Positions 1 to 9,669 of a stretch of DNA of 59,186 bases are shown here, piece by piece. Position 1 is the first letter of the stretch. Each line of letters begins with the position of its first letter. The notes under the pieces are model-generated. The model was not told the DNA's origin. It saw nothing but the letters and a program-made list of their open reading frames with translations, and made no database searches. The DNA lies in assembly GCA_016794985.1 (NCBI GenBank), contig JAEUIQ010000013.1, positions 1 through 59,186 of the forward strand, written 5' to 3'. The stretch comes from Planctomycetaceae bacterium (GTDB lineage: Bacteria > Planctomycetota > Planctomycetia > Pirellulales > Pirellulaceae). A program made the position numbers and the translations under genes.

Positions 1-2
1 TG

Positions 3-224
3 CTCGGCTTAATTTTGCAGCAGGCACTGATTCTCGGAGCCAGCGGATTTGGGATCGCGTACATCGTTGGCCAGCAGATATTTCCCAAATTTCCCCGCCG
101 CGTGATCATCACCAGCGAAGACTTGATCCAGCTCGCGGCAATCGTGTTTGTCATTTCCATTGCCTCGAGCGGTCGCGGTGGTTGGAAAGCACTGGTGGTT
201 TCGCCTAATGAGGCCCTCGCATGA
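3..224 (+). CDS. ABC transporter permease, C-terminal fragment (DevC/FtsX-like)
   Basis: Only the last 73 codons lie in the window; the gene begins upstream of base 1. The fragment has a hydrophobic segment (ILGASGFGIAYIVGQQIF), a short polar stretch and a second hydrophobic segment (LIQLAAIVFVISIAS), then ends in a short tail with PNEALA. A last membrane helix followed by a P-x-x-A-L tail is typical of MacB/DevC-type export permeases. Its stop overlaps the start of the ATPase gene by 4 bp (ATGA), so the two are translationally coupled subunits of one transporter. The substrate cannot be told from the fragment. Confidence 0.7.
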   Translation, partial: LGLILQQALILGASGFGIAYIVGQQIFPKFPRRVIITSEDLIQLAAIVFVISIASSGRGGWKALVVSPNEALA

Positions 225-964
225 GTACGCCAATGCCTGCCGATGATCCTTCGGCAAAGATTGCGATCAAAGCCGAAAGTCTCACTAAGATTTATGGAGC
301 AGGCAACACTGAAGTCGTCGCCATGCGCGATGCCTCGATGACAGTAATGGCTGGCGAAGTCGTTGCCTTGCTCGGTCCCAGCGGCTCTGGCAAGTCGACC
401 TTCCTTACCGCAGTCGGTCTTATCAATCCTCCGACAAGTGGCAAGATCTACATCGCGAATCAACTGATCATGGATGGCCCAAAGGCGTTGACAAACTTGC
501 GTTCGTTTCGACGAAAGCATCTGGGATTTGTCTTTCAGAAATCTAATCTGATCCCGTTCCTAAAAGCGGGAGAGAACGTGCAAATTGCTTGCGAGCTGAA
601 TGGCTTATCAAGTAGGCAGGCCAGGATTCGCGCTTTGGAGTTGCTCGACTACTTGGGAATCAAAGACAGATCCCAAAGTTATCCCTCGATGCTGTCAGGC
701 GGACAGCAACAACGGGTGGCGGTGGCGCGTGCACTAGCAAACCGCCCTTCGGTAATTCTCGCCGATGAGCCCACCGCAGCGCTCGATAGCTTTCGTGGCC
801 GGCAAGTCATGGAGCTGTTTACCAAAGTAGCCCACGAACAGGGTACCTCAGTAATTGTTGTCACTCACGATCACCGTTCACTGGACGTCTTTGACACTCT
901 CTACGAAATGGAAGACGGCAAGCTGACGCAAAAAGCCAAAGAACCTCTGGCAGTGACTCACTGA
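221..964 (+). CDS. ABC transporter ATP-binding protein (DevA/LolD-like)
   Basis: A 247-aa nucleotide-binding subunit that should power the permease encoded just upstream at the inner membrane. All ABC motifs are visible: Walker A GPSGSGKST (52-60), Q-loop glutamine in FVFQKSNL (about Q106), signature LSGGQQQR (158-165), Walker B VILADEP with catalytic E183, D-loop ALDS and H-loop H216. The sequence most resembles the DevA / MacB / LolD group used for export of lipids, lipoproteins or peptides; this subgroup is inferred from overall resemblance and the coupled permease tail. The start overlaps the permease stop by 4 bp. No further gene of the operon follows; the next gene is on the other strand. 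Confidence 0.88.
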   Translation: MSTPMPADDPSAKIAIKAESLTKIYGAGNTEVVAMRDASMTVMAGEVVALLGPSGSGKSTFLTAVGLINPPTSGKIYIANQLIMDGPKALTNLRSFRRKHLGFVFQKSNLIPFLKAGENVQIACELNGLSSRQARIRALELLDYLGIKDRSQSYPSMLSGGQQQRVAVARALANRPSVILADEPTAALDSFRGRQVMELFTKVAHEQGTSVIVVTHDHRSLDVFDTLYEMEDGKLTQKAKEPLAVTH

Positions 965-1205
965 TTCCTCAGCGGCAACGTAGGTCTATGTTGGCTGGTT
1001 CTCCTGTAAACGCTTGATCTTTCTTAGCGTTTCCATTCACGTTTCCATATCGACATACGCAAAGAAGCCAACGCGGTTTCCATTACCCTGTGAGATCCTT
1101 CGTAACCAACGGTGGCTGAATGAGGCGGAAGAGCAGTTGGAAGCTGTACTCTGGAATTACCAAAACACGAATCTCGAGGATTAAAGATTCGCGCAGTACG
1201 TACTT

Positions 1206-1820
1206 TCAGCCCACGCGTTCGTAAACACCAAAGAAGAATTGCTGGGGCTTTCCTGAAGGCGTTGTGTGCAGGTACTCGCTGCATTTTAGCGGTTCAAATG
1301 ATGTGCCTAACTCTGCTTGCATCGTGGCTGCATCGTATTGGCAAATCTGAAGGCCGCTGCACTTTTCGGGCCCGCCTTTGGCGAACGTTCCTACGACGAA
1401 GTGGCCGCCGATTGGCAGAGATCGCCTCAGCAACTCCACGTAGCGCCTTCGGTCGTCTGGATCGGTGAGGAAATGAAACACGGCTCGATCGTGCCAAATG
1501 TCAAACTCGCCCAGCGACTTCGCTTGAGTGATGTCCGCAACCATCCATTCCACCTGCGACGCTCGTTCGCCTAGTCGAGCCTTTGTTGCCTCGATAGCAG
1601 TTCGGGAAATATCGAGTACAGCAACGTGCGCAAAACCGGCATCCAGCAAGCGATCGACCAAAAACGATTGACCGCCACCGATGTCTATCACTCGCCCACG
1701 GCTGTCAACTGCTGCGCTCACGATTTTGTCGAGAGATTGTTTCGGATCGGGTTCGTACCAGCTTACCTCGTCAGACGATTTGGTTTGGTAGACGTTTTCC
1801 CAGTGCTCAGTTTTGTCCAT
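1206..1820 (-). CDS. Class I SAM-dependent methyltransferase
   Basis: A 204-aa cytoplasmic protein with a Rossmann methyltransferase core. It opens with HWENVYQTKSSDEVSWYEPDP (about residues 6-26), an N-terminal signature common in small uncharacterised bacterial methyltransferases. Motif I is VIDIGGGQSFLV (44-55), an acidic residue ends beta-2 (LDIS, D70), VADITQ (95-99) is motif II-like, and IWHDRAVFHFL follows. The C-terminus KPQQFFFGVYERV matches the end of this family. Members are often annotated as thiopurine- or ubiE-like methyltransferases but the substrate is generally unknown. It stands alone, facing the ABC genes. Confidence 0.85.
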   Translation of the reverse strand: MDKTEHWENVYQTKSSDEVSWYEPDPKQSLDKIVSAAVDSRGRVIDIGGGQSFLVDRLLDAGFAHVAVLDISRTAIEATKARLGERASQVEWMVADITQAKSLGEFDIWHDRAVFHFLTDPDDRRRYVELLRRSLPIGGHFVVGTFAKGGPEKCSGLQICQYDAATMQAELGTSFEPLKCSEYLHTTPSGKPQQFFFGVYERVG

Positions 1821-2391
1821 AGGTTGGTACCTCAGTTTGCCTGTCTTGCGGTTCGCTTTAGCTGGTGCGGAATTGTATTTGAAGAGCAGGACGTAACAAC
1901 CAGAGCGTTACCCAGCTTCAAAGTTCGCAACATGAGGATTCCTGGTGAACCAGATCAGTACAAATAAAGAATCTCGAGTTTGGCAGACGGTTCATAGCCC
2001 AGAGTCGTTAACCCGGCGGTATTCATAACCCGGCGACTTTGAGCGAATTTTTCTGTGAGTCTACTCCGGAGAGGGGCTGTGTTTGGGAGAGACGCGACCG
2101 AAAAGGAGTACTGGAAGAACGGTCGGAACTGAGTTGCTACTTGAATGGTCTACCGAACGTGGGCGTAAGCAGTCTCAAACTCTCCGGCCACAGTCGCGGT
2201 GTTACTCTCTAAAAGCACCAATTCTGTTAACCGGGATGCCCCCGTTAACCGAGAGAGTTCGAGAGATTCGGCTATCCTGGTCGGGGTGGGGACCAGGAAA
2301 CGGGCGATTCGGGACGTTAGCCTGCCAGGAAGAGACGAACGGTTTGGGGCGGCGGTTAACAAGAAACCCGCGAAAACCACGGATTTAAACG
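1821..2391. other. Intergenic stretch, no convincing gene
   Basis: Several short open frames cross here on both strands but none has family resemblance, a clear ribosome site or coding-like composition. Visible structure is limited to a direct repeat of TAACCCGGCG (about 2009-2018 and 2026-2035). The stretch contains the upstream region of the methyltransferase gene and, at its end, the terminator of tRNA-Asn. Confidence 0.5.
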
Positions 2392-2421
2392 AAAAAAGCC
2401 GAGGTAGAGACCTCGGCTTTC
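2392..2421 (-). terminator. Rho-independent terminator of tRNA-Asn
   Basis: Perfect 11-bp stem AAAGCCGAGGT/ACCTCGGCTTT with a 4-nt loop, followed on the minus strand by a run of T (six A on the plus strand at 2392-2397). It lies about 45 bp past the tRNA-Asn 3' end. A smaller perfect hairpin (AGAACAGT/ACTGTTCT, 2437-2458) sits between tRNA and terminator, in the trailer that would be trimmed during maturation. Confidence 0.88.
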
Positions 2422-2464
2422 TGCGTTAACTAAACCAGAACAGTTTCGAGACTGTTCTGAAAGG

Positions 2465-2537
2465 CTCCCCCGCCTGGGCTCGAACCAGGGACACGCGGAT
2501 TAACAGTCCGCTGCTCTACCAACTGAGCTACAGGGGA
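2465..2537 (-). tRNA. tRNA-Asn (anticodon GTT)
   Basis: A 73-nt cloverleaf. The acceptor stem TCCCCTG pairs with CGGGGGA (one T-G pair), the D-arm holds AGCTCAGTTGGTAGAGC, the anticodon arm is CGGACTGTTAATCCG with anticodon GTT, and the T-arm is CCTGGTTCGAGCCCAGG. The discriminator is G. The encoded 3' end continues as CCT, so CCA is added after transcription. It has its own promoter and terminator and is not next to other tRNAs. No integrated element follows it. Confidence 0.97.
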
Positions 2538-2559
2538 ATATCGCGAAATCAGACTCGCA

Positions 2560-2587
2560 AGGATAGCACCGTTTATCAGACAGTCAA
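2560..2587 (-). promoter_or_regulatory. Sigma70-type promoter of tRNA-Asn
   Basis: On the minus strand TTGACT (2587-2582) and TATCCT (2565-2560) are 16 bp apart. A start site about 7 bp beyond the -10 would lie some 16 bp upstream of the tRNA 5' end at 2537, a usual leader length for a single tRNA. Confidence 0.72.
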
Positions 2588-2726
2588 GAGCAAGTCGCGG
2601 TTCACTTCCGCTGACCTCCATGCCCTCCGACTCCAACCGTTGGCTCCCTCGCACTCGCCTACTGCCAAGCAGCCCATTGTAGTCCCGATACCACTCGCGA
2701 CCAACTGTTCATGAACCCGGCTAGGA

Positions 2727-2853
2727 AACGCTGTGAAGCACTTTTCCTGGCGAAACTAGGCCCGAATTGGCCCAAAAACCCCGAGCAGGGACGCGTGAGC
2801 CACCGGGTAGATTGCTATCACGATCCAAAATCGCTGGAAAAGCCGACACCAGT
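2727..2853 (-). repeat. Diverged, reverse-oriented copy of the intergenic repeat element
   Basis: Read on the minus strand this resembles the element at 3456-3622 and 9479-9646: a GTGTCGGC motif, an ACCCGGTGGCTCACGCG segment, GGGCCAATTCGGGCC, CGCCAGGAAAAGTGCTTCACAGCGTT. The end equivalent to the left terminal inverted repeat is missing, so this is a truncated copy. It adjoins the 22-bp tandem repeats. Confidence 0.6.
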
Positions 2854-2916
2854 CCATAGCCTAAGCACTCCAAGTCCATAGCCTAAGCACTCCAAGTCCA
2901 TAGCCTAAGCAATCCA
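2851..2916. repeat. Tandem repeat, 22 bp x 3
   Basis: The unit AGTCCATAGCCTAAGCACTCCA occurs three times head to tail (2851-2872, 2873-2894, 2895-2916); the third differs at one base. There are no spacers, so it is not a CRISPR array. From 2917 to 3455 no convincing gene is seen; open frames there run into the repeat element and have low-complexity translations. Confidence 0.9.
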
Positions 2917-3455
2917 AAATGCGGCACACCGGGCCCGACGCGGATTCCTGGCTTGCGGCCCACATGGGCGAACCAAGCTTCTGTTCTCACCCGTTCTCGA
3001 TCGACCAAAGACGCCCGAACCGCCGTACCATCTCGCCTAACGGCCTGAGGCCGAACATTGACGCCGAATTACACCACAAGCCGGGCTTTACCGATTCGCC
3101 CAGAACTCGACGACCACAACACCGTGAAGGGCCACGGCCAGAAGCCTTCTCTTGCACCTCGGCGTCGGTCTTCCAAGTCTTCCTGGTTTTTCAGATCTTC
3201 CTCGTCTTTGCGCATAGAAGCGCCCGCCGAACCCTGGGCTCACGCACACCAACTGCCAAGTTTAGGCGCACCCGGTCGGGCATCCATTGGCCCTCAACAG
3301 GGCGTCATGACGCTCGGGCTGCGTCCCTAAGCCCTGAAGGACTTTTTCCAACCAATCCAGTACGGTCAGGTAGGACTTGCGGGCCTTTTCTGATTTTGGA
3401 CCGACTCAAACCCGTAGCTAACGCACAACAGCTCAAGTTGTTTCCGCCCCTGCGG

Positions 3456-3622
3456 GCAACGCTGTGAAGCATTCTTAAGTGCCCGATCGCAACACTTGTG
3501 TCGGCCTTTCAGGCCTTTTCTGATCGTGATACCAAACGAACCGGTGGCTCACGCACACCGGCAAGGGATGTTTCGGCCCATTCGGGCCTGTTTTCGCCAG
3601 GAAAAATGCTTCACAGCGTTGC
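3456..3622 (+). repeat. MITE-like intergenic element with terminal inverted repeats (copy B)
   Basis: The left end GCAACGCTGTGAAGCATTCTT (3456-3476) is matched in reverse complement at 3602-3622 with one mismatch. Between them lie GGCCTTTCAGGCC, the self-complementary ACCGGTGGCTCACGCACACCGG and TCGGCCCATTCGGGCC, all able to form hairpins. Length is 167 bp, almost the same as the copy at 9479-9646. No open frame of note; likely a non-autonomous element or a structured RNA or protein-binding repeat. No target-site duplication could be established by eye. Confidence 0.75.
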
Positions 3623-3752
3623 CCTGCGGGCCTGTTTTAGCCAGGAAAAATGCCTCTCAGCGTTGTCCTGCGGGCCTGTTTTAGATGGAAAATGCTTCAC
3701 AGGGTTGCCCTGCGGGCCTGTTTTAGATGGAAAAAATCCTTCCGGGCGTTGG
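3584..3752 (+). repeat. Tandem array of the element's right end, about 44 bp x 4
   Basis: Units beginning GGGCCTGTTTT and ending in CTGC lie at 3584-3627, 3628-3671, 3672-3713 and 3714 to about 3752. They differ by point changes (CGCCAGG, AGCCAGG, AGATGG). The first unit is the right end of copy B, so the terminal segment has been amplified beyond the element's edge. The array stops about 80 bp before the stop codon of the DUF1501 gene. Confidence 0.8.
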
Positions 3753-3829
3753 CGGCACTGGGCGAATATCGGCGGGGCAATTCATGCCGATGCGGTAGCA
3801 AAACGGGCTCGCCCCCGAAACTCGGCCGG

Positions 3830-5293
3830 CTAGGTTCCCAACAAAATTGGCCGGAGAACTTGGCCGTGGACATCGGTCAGCCGAAAATCCCGTCCCCCCG
3901 AGCGGTACGTGAGCCGCTCGTGATCGATTCCCAACAAGTGCAGCACTGTCGCCCACAAATCGTAAAACGTCGTCGGGTTCTCGACCGCGTGATAGCCAAA
4001 CAGATCAGTGGCACCATAGATCGTCCCGCCTTTGACCCCACCCCCCGCCAACCAAATCGAAAACCCAAACGGGTTGTGATCCCGTCCATTGCTGCCCTGT
4101 GAAAAAGGCGTTCGGCCAAACTCGCCGGTCCAGACGATCAGGGTCTCGTCCAACAATCCTCGTTGCTCCAGATCTCGAATCAATGCCGCGATCGGCTGAT
4201 CCACTTGGGTGGCCATCGTTTTGTGGCCCAAGGCCAAATCGCCGTGCTGGTCCCAAGGATTCGGAGCACCACCGGCTCCAATACCCGCGGTGATGCAACT
4301 GAGTTCGATAAACCGCACGCCCTTTTCGACGAGCCGCCGAGCCAACAGACACTGACGCCCGTAGGCACTGATCGACGGATTCGCATGATCGACTCCATAC
4401 ATGTCCCGCGTGCTCTGGGTCTCTTCCGACAAGTCACACAATTCGGGCACGGCGGTCTGCATGCGAAACGCCGTTTCGTGATTGACAATCGCCGCTTCCA
4501 ATTGACGCTCCTGCTGCGACTCTGCGGCCCAGTGCCGATCCAGTTCACGAATCAACGCCAATTGTCGTTGCTGCGCCGCGGCGTTTCGGCCAGGCACCAA
4601 GTTCGCCAGGGCATCACGCCGATCCGCTTGCAAGATCGAGCCTTGCGTGCGGCCTGGTAAAAATCCATTGCTAAACAACGCCACGCCGCCGTGTGGTGGT
4701 ACGGCTCCACCACTCTGTAGCACCACGTAAGCGGGCAGGTCGTGATTCTGCGTGCCTAACCCGTATGCGCACCAAGCTCCCGCGCTGGGGTATCCCATCA
4801 AGGGAAATCCCGCGTGCACGAAGAAGTTGCCCTGAGCGTGTTCATTGAATGGAGTGGTCATCGACCGCACCACGGCGAGATGATCGGCAACTTTCGCTAA
4901 CTCCGGAAACATGCTGCTGATGGGAATCCCGCTTTCACCCGCCGGGCGAAAAACAAAGGGGCTCTGCATGACGTTGCCATTGTTGTTGAACTGGGTTCGC
5001 TCGACTTTAAGTGGCATCGGTTGGCCATGCCAGCGACTCAGCTCGGGCTTGGGGTCAAAGCTATCGACCTGCGAAACCCCGCCGGACATGTAACACAGAA
5101 TCACACGTTTGGCCCGAGCCGGATGATGCGTGCTCGGCAGCGCCGCGTCGTTGGGCAATCGATCATCGGACCCGGGAACAACCGCCTGTCCCCGTGACGG
5201 CTCGCTCCGTAACTGGTCGTGCAAAAGTCCCGCCAAAGCCAACCAACCAAAACCTACGGAGTGTGTTTGCAGAAACTGACGTCGGGACCACAT
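3830..5293 (-). CDS. DUF1501 domain protein, Tat-exported
   Basis: A 487-aa protein with a twin-arginine start (WSRRQFLQT, residues 2-10, then a hydrophobic [11 protein letters not shown]), so it should be exported folded. The body is the DUF1501 domain, related to alkaline phosphatase/sulfatase folds: [20 protein letters not shown], the GEFGRTPF motif and an [18 protein letters not shown] block near the C-terminus, all family hallmarks. It follows the DUF1549/DUF1553 gene by 11 bp on the same strand, the standard planctomycete gene pair. The function of the pair is unproven; a role in extracellular polymer breakdown or electron transfer is only a proposal. Length is normal for the family. 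Confidence 0.9.
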   Translation of the reverse strand: MWSRRQFLQTHSVGFGWLALAGLLHDQLRSEPSRGQAVVPGSDDRLPNDAALPSTHHPARAKRVILCYMSGGVSQVDSFDPKPELSRWHGQPMPLKVERTQFNNNGNVMQSPFVFRPAGESGIPISSMFPELAKVADHLAVVRSMTTPFNEHAQGNFFVHAGFPLMGYPSAGAWCAYGLGTQNHDLPAYVVLQSGGAVPPHGGVALFSNGFLPGRTQGSILQADRRDALANLVPGRNAAAQQRQLALIRELDRHWAAESQQERQLEAAIVNHETAFRMQTAVPELCDLSEETQSTRDMYGVDHANPSISAYGRQCLLARRLVEKGVRFIELSCITAGIGAGGAPNPWDQHGDLALGHKTMATQVDQPIAALIRDLEQRGLLDETLIVWTGEFGRTPFSQGSNGRDHNPFGFSIWLAGGGVKGGTIYGATDLFGYHAVENPTTFYDLWATVLHLLGIDHERLTYRSGGRDFRLTDVHGQVLRPILLGT

Positions 5294-5304
5294 TTTGGTG
5301 ACCT

Positions 5305-8300
5305 TTAGCGAATCGTTGTAAACTCAACGGACATGAACATGGCATGGACCAATTCGCTCCAAGCACTGGCCGGTTCCAATCCGGCGGATTCCGGAGCGAT
5401 CGATTGGGCCTGTTGCTGCAGTTCCAACAACTCGGCTTGCCACGTCTCGACTTGTGTTCTTTGGGCGGGTTCCAATTCGGCCAGCACCTGCGCCCAAGTC
5501 ACGCGCTGTATGCCATGTTCGAAGCTCGACTTGATCTCCGCATCCGTCAACGCCCGATCGTACAGTCGAGCGTCGAATACTTGCCCACGCAGCCAACGGT
5601 TTCCGCCGCTCGGCAAGTGTCGCAAGCCAAGCGTCACGACGGCATCGTTGGCCACAAACCGGATTGGTCCAGTGCTGCGATACGGCGTCCCATACGGTCG
5701 TCCATCACGATAAGCTCGAATCATACCGTCCGCATCGTACGCCAGCGCGACGTGGACCATTCGGTTCGCCGCTTCGGTTTCGGTGGACCCCGCGAAGCTT
5801 TGCGTGCGATTGAAAACATCGCTCCCAGCCATCCAATGCCCCGGCTGTTGCTCGCCAAAAACCAACGAATCAAACACGTTTCCATCGCGGGTTTGGAGGC
5901 TAATGACACCGCCACCTTGTTGGCTCAAGTCGGACAATTGAACCCAAGCCTCGAAGGTCTTGGCCGTCACATCCTGCGTCAGCGGCAACGAGACCAAGTA
6001 GCCGTCCCCATTCAATTGCAACGCCCCGTCGCGAACGACCGCGGTTCCTTCTAGTGTCCCCTGTGCCGAACCAACCAAATCGCTCGTGCCGTGAGCAAAG
6101 CTCCAGCGCGCCCGTGGCAGCGCCTCCGCCGCCAACGGCGAAGAACCAGCATTGGTTTCTTGCTTCAATCGCTCTTGGATTGGGTCGAGCAAGGCTTGCA
6201 TCTCACGAGTAATAAGGGAACGTCGCTGCTGGACCGCGGCCATCTGCTGACGAGCTTCGTGATGCACCCGCTGAACTTGCTGCAAGTAACGCAGACCTGT
6301 GTTGATTTCGGATTCGACCGGTGCCCGGCTGAAACAACGCCAATAGAGTTCGACCAAAGCTGTTTGATCGTTGGTTTTACTCGCCAGTTGCCACAATTCT
6401 TCTCCCAAGCGATCGGACGCTTGACGAACGAACGGGTCGTTGAACATCGTCAGCGATTGGGCAGGCACCGTCGTGACATCCCGTCGTCCCACCGAGGTCG
6501 AGGGCTCCGGAAAATCGAAGAGGCGGAGGAACGGAACCAACGAGTTGCGACGAACTGCGGAGTAAATCGCCCGACGTTGGTGCATCACGTCCATTTCCGA
6601 AGCACCAAATCGTTGGAGATCCAACGTGCCTGCCGCCTGCAACACCGAGTCGCGAATGGTTTCTGCTTCGAACCGACGAATAGGAAAACGGGCCAAATAA
6701 ATCTGTTCGGGATCTTGCTGGCCACCGGTCTCTTCCAATCGGGAGTCGCGCTGCCACGTTTGCGAGGTTACGATCTGGCGAATCATCTTCTTCAAAGACC
6801 AATCGTGTTCCGCGGCGAAACGGTCCGCCATCCAATCCAGTAGTTCCGCATGCGTTGGCTCGCTCCCCAGCTTTCCGAAGTTATCGGGAGTCGCGACCAA
6901 ACCACGTCCAAACAAGTGATGCCACAATCGATTCACGATCACGCGGCGTGTCAGCGGATTGTCCTCCCGTAGCAGGTCCTCTGCCAGTTGGCGGCGTCCA
7001 CTGGTGTGCTTGTCGTACGGCGTCGCGTCGATGGCCGACAAGAATCTGCGCGGAATCAACTCACCAGGGCGACGATGATCGCCGCGCACAAACAGAGGCT
7101 GATCCGCAACTTCTGCTTCCACCAAGCCCGGCACGCGAATCGGCGTTTCGATTTCAGCTTCCAAATCCTGGTATGCTCGCAGCGAGTCCCGAACTTTCGG
7201 TAGCAAGCTCGGATCGTTGACCAGCAAAGCTTGGCGCAGCGCCGCATCCAGCAACAAGGCCTGAGCATCGGTCAGTGCGCCTTTATCCCATTGCTGGATC
7301 GAGTCCAGAATGGCTGCCTGATATCGCTTGACCAGTTCAAGGATCGTCGCCGGGGCTTCAGCACCGTCCCAGTTCAACACGAAGGCACTGGCTTCATCCC
7401 AAACGCGCGGAGCCGCGGAACCGACCGGAACCAAACGAGCGCTGCGAACGCCGAACCACGATCTTTCTTGCCCCGCCAACAACAACGGCGCATCTTGCGC
7501 ATGAGCCAACTCGATGTGAATCAAGTCTCCGGTCCAGTACGCCAAATCGAAACGCTGCCATTGCCATGTTTGTCCGTTGAGCCGCACCAGCGGATAGATC
7601 GTGCCATCGCGCGGATAGTCGCGGACGGAGTATCGCAAGGATGGCTCGCGATCGCCAATCACCTGCAACCAAAGTTCTTGCGGACTGCGCAACTCGATAT
7701 TCTTCGACGTCAAGCGAGCGGCCAATTTGTCGGATAAACCGTGACTGTAAATCCCTGCGGGATAGATTCCCACCAACACCCGATCGACGTTCGTGGCGAT
7801 CGCAAACTGTCCGGCGGGTTGACGCGTGGTTGGGAGCTCGGGCGAATTCGAGTGCCATGACTCGATTTCTTGGCTAGACGAATGTTCCGCACGTGCCGCC
7901 TGTTGGTCTTCAGCCAACTTCTGCTGCTCTTCACGCCAGAAATCCACCAGCGATCGTCCCTCCCGTTCGGCACGAACGGCACGAAACAGAAGTCCAAAAC
8001 CCGATAGCTTCTCCGATTCTGGTGAAGTCGAGGCGGCCAAAGCTCGCAAACGATCCTCGAGCGACGCTTGATCTGCTAACCACTCTTGAACGATCGCCGC
8101 ACGAATCTCGTCTTTCAACCGCGTTAAGTGCGTCAATTGTTCGCCAAGTGCCGTCGTGGTCTGGTTGATGACTTGCCGACCCGCACGGTTGGATCTCAGA
8201 ATCCCGTAGAGCGCGTAATAATCGTCTTGGCCAATGGGATCGAACTTGTGATCGTGACAGCGAGCGCAAGAAACGGTCAGTCCCAGAAACGCTTTCGAAA

Positions 8301-9402
8301 AGACATTGATTTGATCATCAATAAAACGAACCTGTTCGTCCAACGCATCGGTGGGCGAAAATCCGTGAAACACCATTCGCCAATGAGCGGTCGCAATCCG
8401 AGATTCGTTCAGGCCCAACTCGTGATTGATACGCGGCGCTTCGAGTAAATCTCCGGCGACATGTTCGCGAACCAATTGGTCGTAAGGCACGTCTTGGTTC
8501 AAGCTGCGAATCAAGTAGTCGCGATAATGATAGGCATTGATAAGTGTCGGATCACCCTCGGAGCCATGCGATTCGGCGTACCGAATCCAATCCATCCAAT
8601 GGCGAGCCCAACGCTCGCCGAAGTGGGGACTGGCCAGCAACTCATCGACCAAGCGTTCGAATTCGCGCTGTTGTTGCACCTCGGTGGGCTGTTGCAATTG
8701 CGTTGTCCAGTACTGGGCTTGCTCGACGGTAGGTGGCAATCCGATCAAGACTTGAAACAAACGTCGAACCAGTAGATTGGCGCTCGCGCGCGGACCGGGC
8801 CGCAGGTTTTGTGACTCGAGTTGCGCGTTGATCCAATAGTCGATCGGATGCGTGCGCGCCGAATCCAAGGCGACATTCGACGAACGGATCGGCTGGAATG
8901 CCCACCACTTCAAACGCCGTTGTTGAATTTCAGGCCAAGCAGTGCTGGCTGCATGCTCGGATGCAGTTGGTGGTTCAAGACGCGGATCCACGGCACCTGA
9001 AGCGATCCAGTGTTCAAAGTCGTTACCGATAGACTCAGCCAATTTGGAGCGCCCTTGGGGCATCTCCAGACCTTCCAGTTGATGGCGGATCGAACGCAAT
9101 AGCCGACTTTCGCGCGGTTGCTGCAAATCCAAGACGGGACCACTGTCACCACCAGCCAATAGGGCTTGGCGATGATCGAGGGCTAGACCACCTTCCCGAG
9201 CGTCATGCGAATTGTGACATTCGTAACAATGTTCAACCAACACGGGGCGAATTCGATTTTCGAAGAACTCGATCGCGGTCGTATCGCTGAAGTCTTGTGG
9301 CGAAGCCAATGTCGTACGAGCCAAGCCAAATGGAGCAGTCCAGATGGAGGCCAGTACCAAACACACAAAAATTCTGCCAGCCACTGTCGTCATTAAACCC
9401 AT
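5305..9402 (-). CDS. PSD1-type protein: PSCyt1 + DUF1549 + DUF1553 + LamG
   Basis: A 1365-aa secreted protein with an N-terminal signal segment ([12 protein letters not shown]). Order of domains: PSCyt1 cytochrome-c-like region with CYECH (59-63); DUF1549 (about 185-395) ending in [11 protein letters not shown] (379-389), a second CxxCH; DUF1553 in the second half ([40 protein letters not shown]); and a LamG/concanavalin-like domain (about 1110-1290) with FEAWVQLSD and [11 protein letters not shown]. Two CxxCH motifs suggest covalent haem, but axial ligands cannot be assigned. LamG suggests carbohydrate binding. The DUF1501 gene follows after 11 bp, implying one transcript. Longer than the usual 800-1100 aa because of the LamG insert. 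The reaction is unknown. Confidence 0.9.
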   Translation of the reverse strand: MGLMTTVAGRIFVCLVLASIWTAPFGLARTTLASPQDFSDTTAIEFFENRIRPVLVEHCYECHNSHDAREGGLALDHRQALLAGGDSGPVLDLQQPRESRLLRSIRHQLEGLEMPQGRSKLAESIGNDFEHWIASGAVDPRLEPPTASEHAASTAWPEIQQRRLKWWAFQPIRSSNVALDSARTHPIDYWINAQLESQNLRPGPRASANLLVRRLFQVLIGLPPTVEQAQYWTTQLQQPTEVQQQREFERLVDELLASPHFGERWARHWMDWIRYAESHGSEGDPTLINAYHYRDYLIRSLNQDVPYDQLVREHVAGDLLEAPRINHELGLNESRIATAHWRMVFHGFSPTDALDEQVRFIDDQINVFSKAFLGLTVSCARCHDHKFDPIGQDDYYALYGILRSNRAGRQVINQTTTALGEQLTHLTRLKDEIRAAIVQEWLADQASLEDRLRALAASTSPESEKLSGFGLLFRAVRAEREGRSLVDFWREEQQKLAEDQQAARAEHSSSQEIESWHSNSPELPTTRQPAGQFAIATNVDRVLVGIYPAGIYSHGLSDKLAARLTSKNIELRSPQELWLQVIGDREPSLRYSVRDYPRDGTIYPLVRLNGQTWQWQRFDLAYWTGDLIHIELAHAQDAPLLLAGQERSWFGVRSARLVPVGSAAPRVWDEASAFVLNWDGAEAPATILELVKRYQAAILDSIQQWDKGALTDAQALLLDAALRQALLVNDPSLLPKVRDSLRAYQDLEAEIETPIRVPGLVEAEVADQPLFVRGDHRRPGELIPRRFLSAIDATPYDKHTSGRRQLAEDLLREDNPLTRRVIVNRLWHHLFGRGLVATPDNFGKLGSEPTHAELLDWMADRFAAEHDWSLKKMIRQIVTSQTWQRDSRLEETGGQQDPEQIYLARFPIRRFEAETIRDSVLQAAGTLDLQRFGASEMDVMHQRRAIYSAVRRNSLVPFLRLFDFPEPSTSVGRRDVTTVPAQSLTMFNDPFVRQASDRLGEELWQLASKTNDQTALVELYWRCFSRAPVESEINTGLRYLQQVQRVHHEARQQMAAVQQRRSLITREMQALLDPIQERLKQETNAGSSPLAAEALPRARWSFAHGTSDLVGSAQGTLEGTAVVRDGALQLNGDGYLVSLPLTQDVTAKTFEAWVQLSDLSQQGGGVISLQTRDGNVFDSLVFGEQQPGHWMAGSDVFNRTQSFAGSTETEAANRMVHVALAYDADGMIRAYRDGRPYGTPYRSTGPIRFVANDAVVTLGLRHLPSGGNRWLRGQVFDARLYDRALTDAEIKSSFEHGIQRVTWAQVLAELEPAQRTQVETWQAELLELQQQAQSIAPESAGLEPASAWSELVHAMFMSVEFTTIR

Positions 9403-9478
9403 ACGCGACTCGATTCGAGTTGTTCAACTGCTACCAATCGCCACACGAAGAGCGCATTATAGCCAATACACCAGCGCA

Positions 9479-9646
9479 GCAACGCTGTGAAGCATTTTTT
9501 AGTGCCTGATCTCAGCACTTGTGTTTGCCCTTCAGGCCTTTTTTTAATCGTGACACCAAACTAACCGGTGGCTCACGCACACCGGCTAGGGATATTTCGG
9601 CCCGTTCGGGCCTGTTTTGGCCAGAAAAAATGCTTCACAGCGTTGC
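9479..9646 (+). repeat. MITE-like intergenic element, perfect 22-bp terminal inverted repeats (copy C)
   Basis: GCAACGCTGTGAAGCATTTTTT (9479-9500) is perfectly reverse-complementary to 9625-9646. The 168-bp element lies between two genes on the minus strand (PSD1 upstream region and the glycosyltransferase stop at 9670). Interior motifs match copy B: TGCCCTTCAGGCC, ACCGGTGGCTCACGCACACCGG, TCGGCCCGTTCGGGCC. Best-preserved copy of the family in the window. Confidence 0.82.
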
Positions 9647-9669
9647 CAGCGCCGGGCGGACCGCATTTG

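Noticed and set aside
2083..2388. Open frames on both strands before tRNA-Asn
   Set aside because: No ribosome site or similarity, and both strands are open to a similar extent, as expected of GC-rich non-coding sequence.
2851..3752. Possible CRISPR array
   Set aside because: Repeats are contiguous (22 bp) or diverged element ends (44 bp) without unique spacers, and no cas genes are near.
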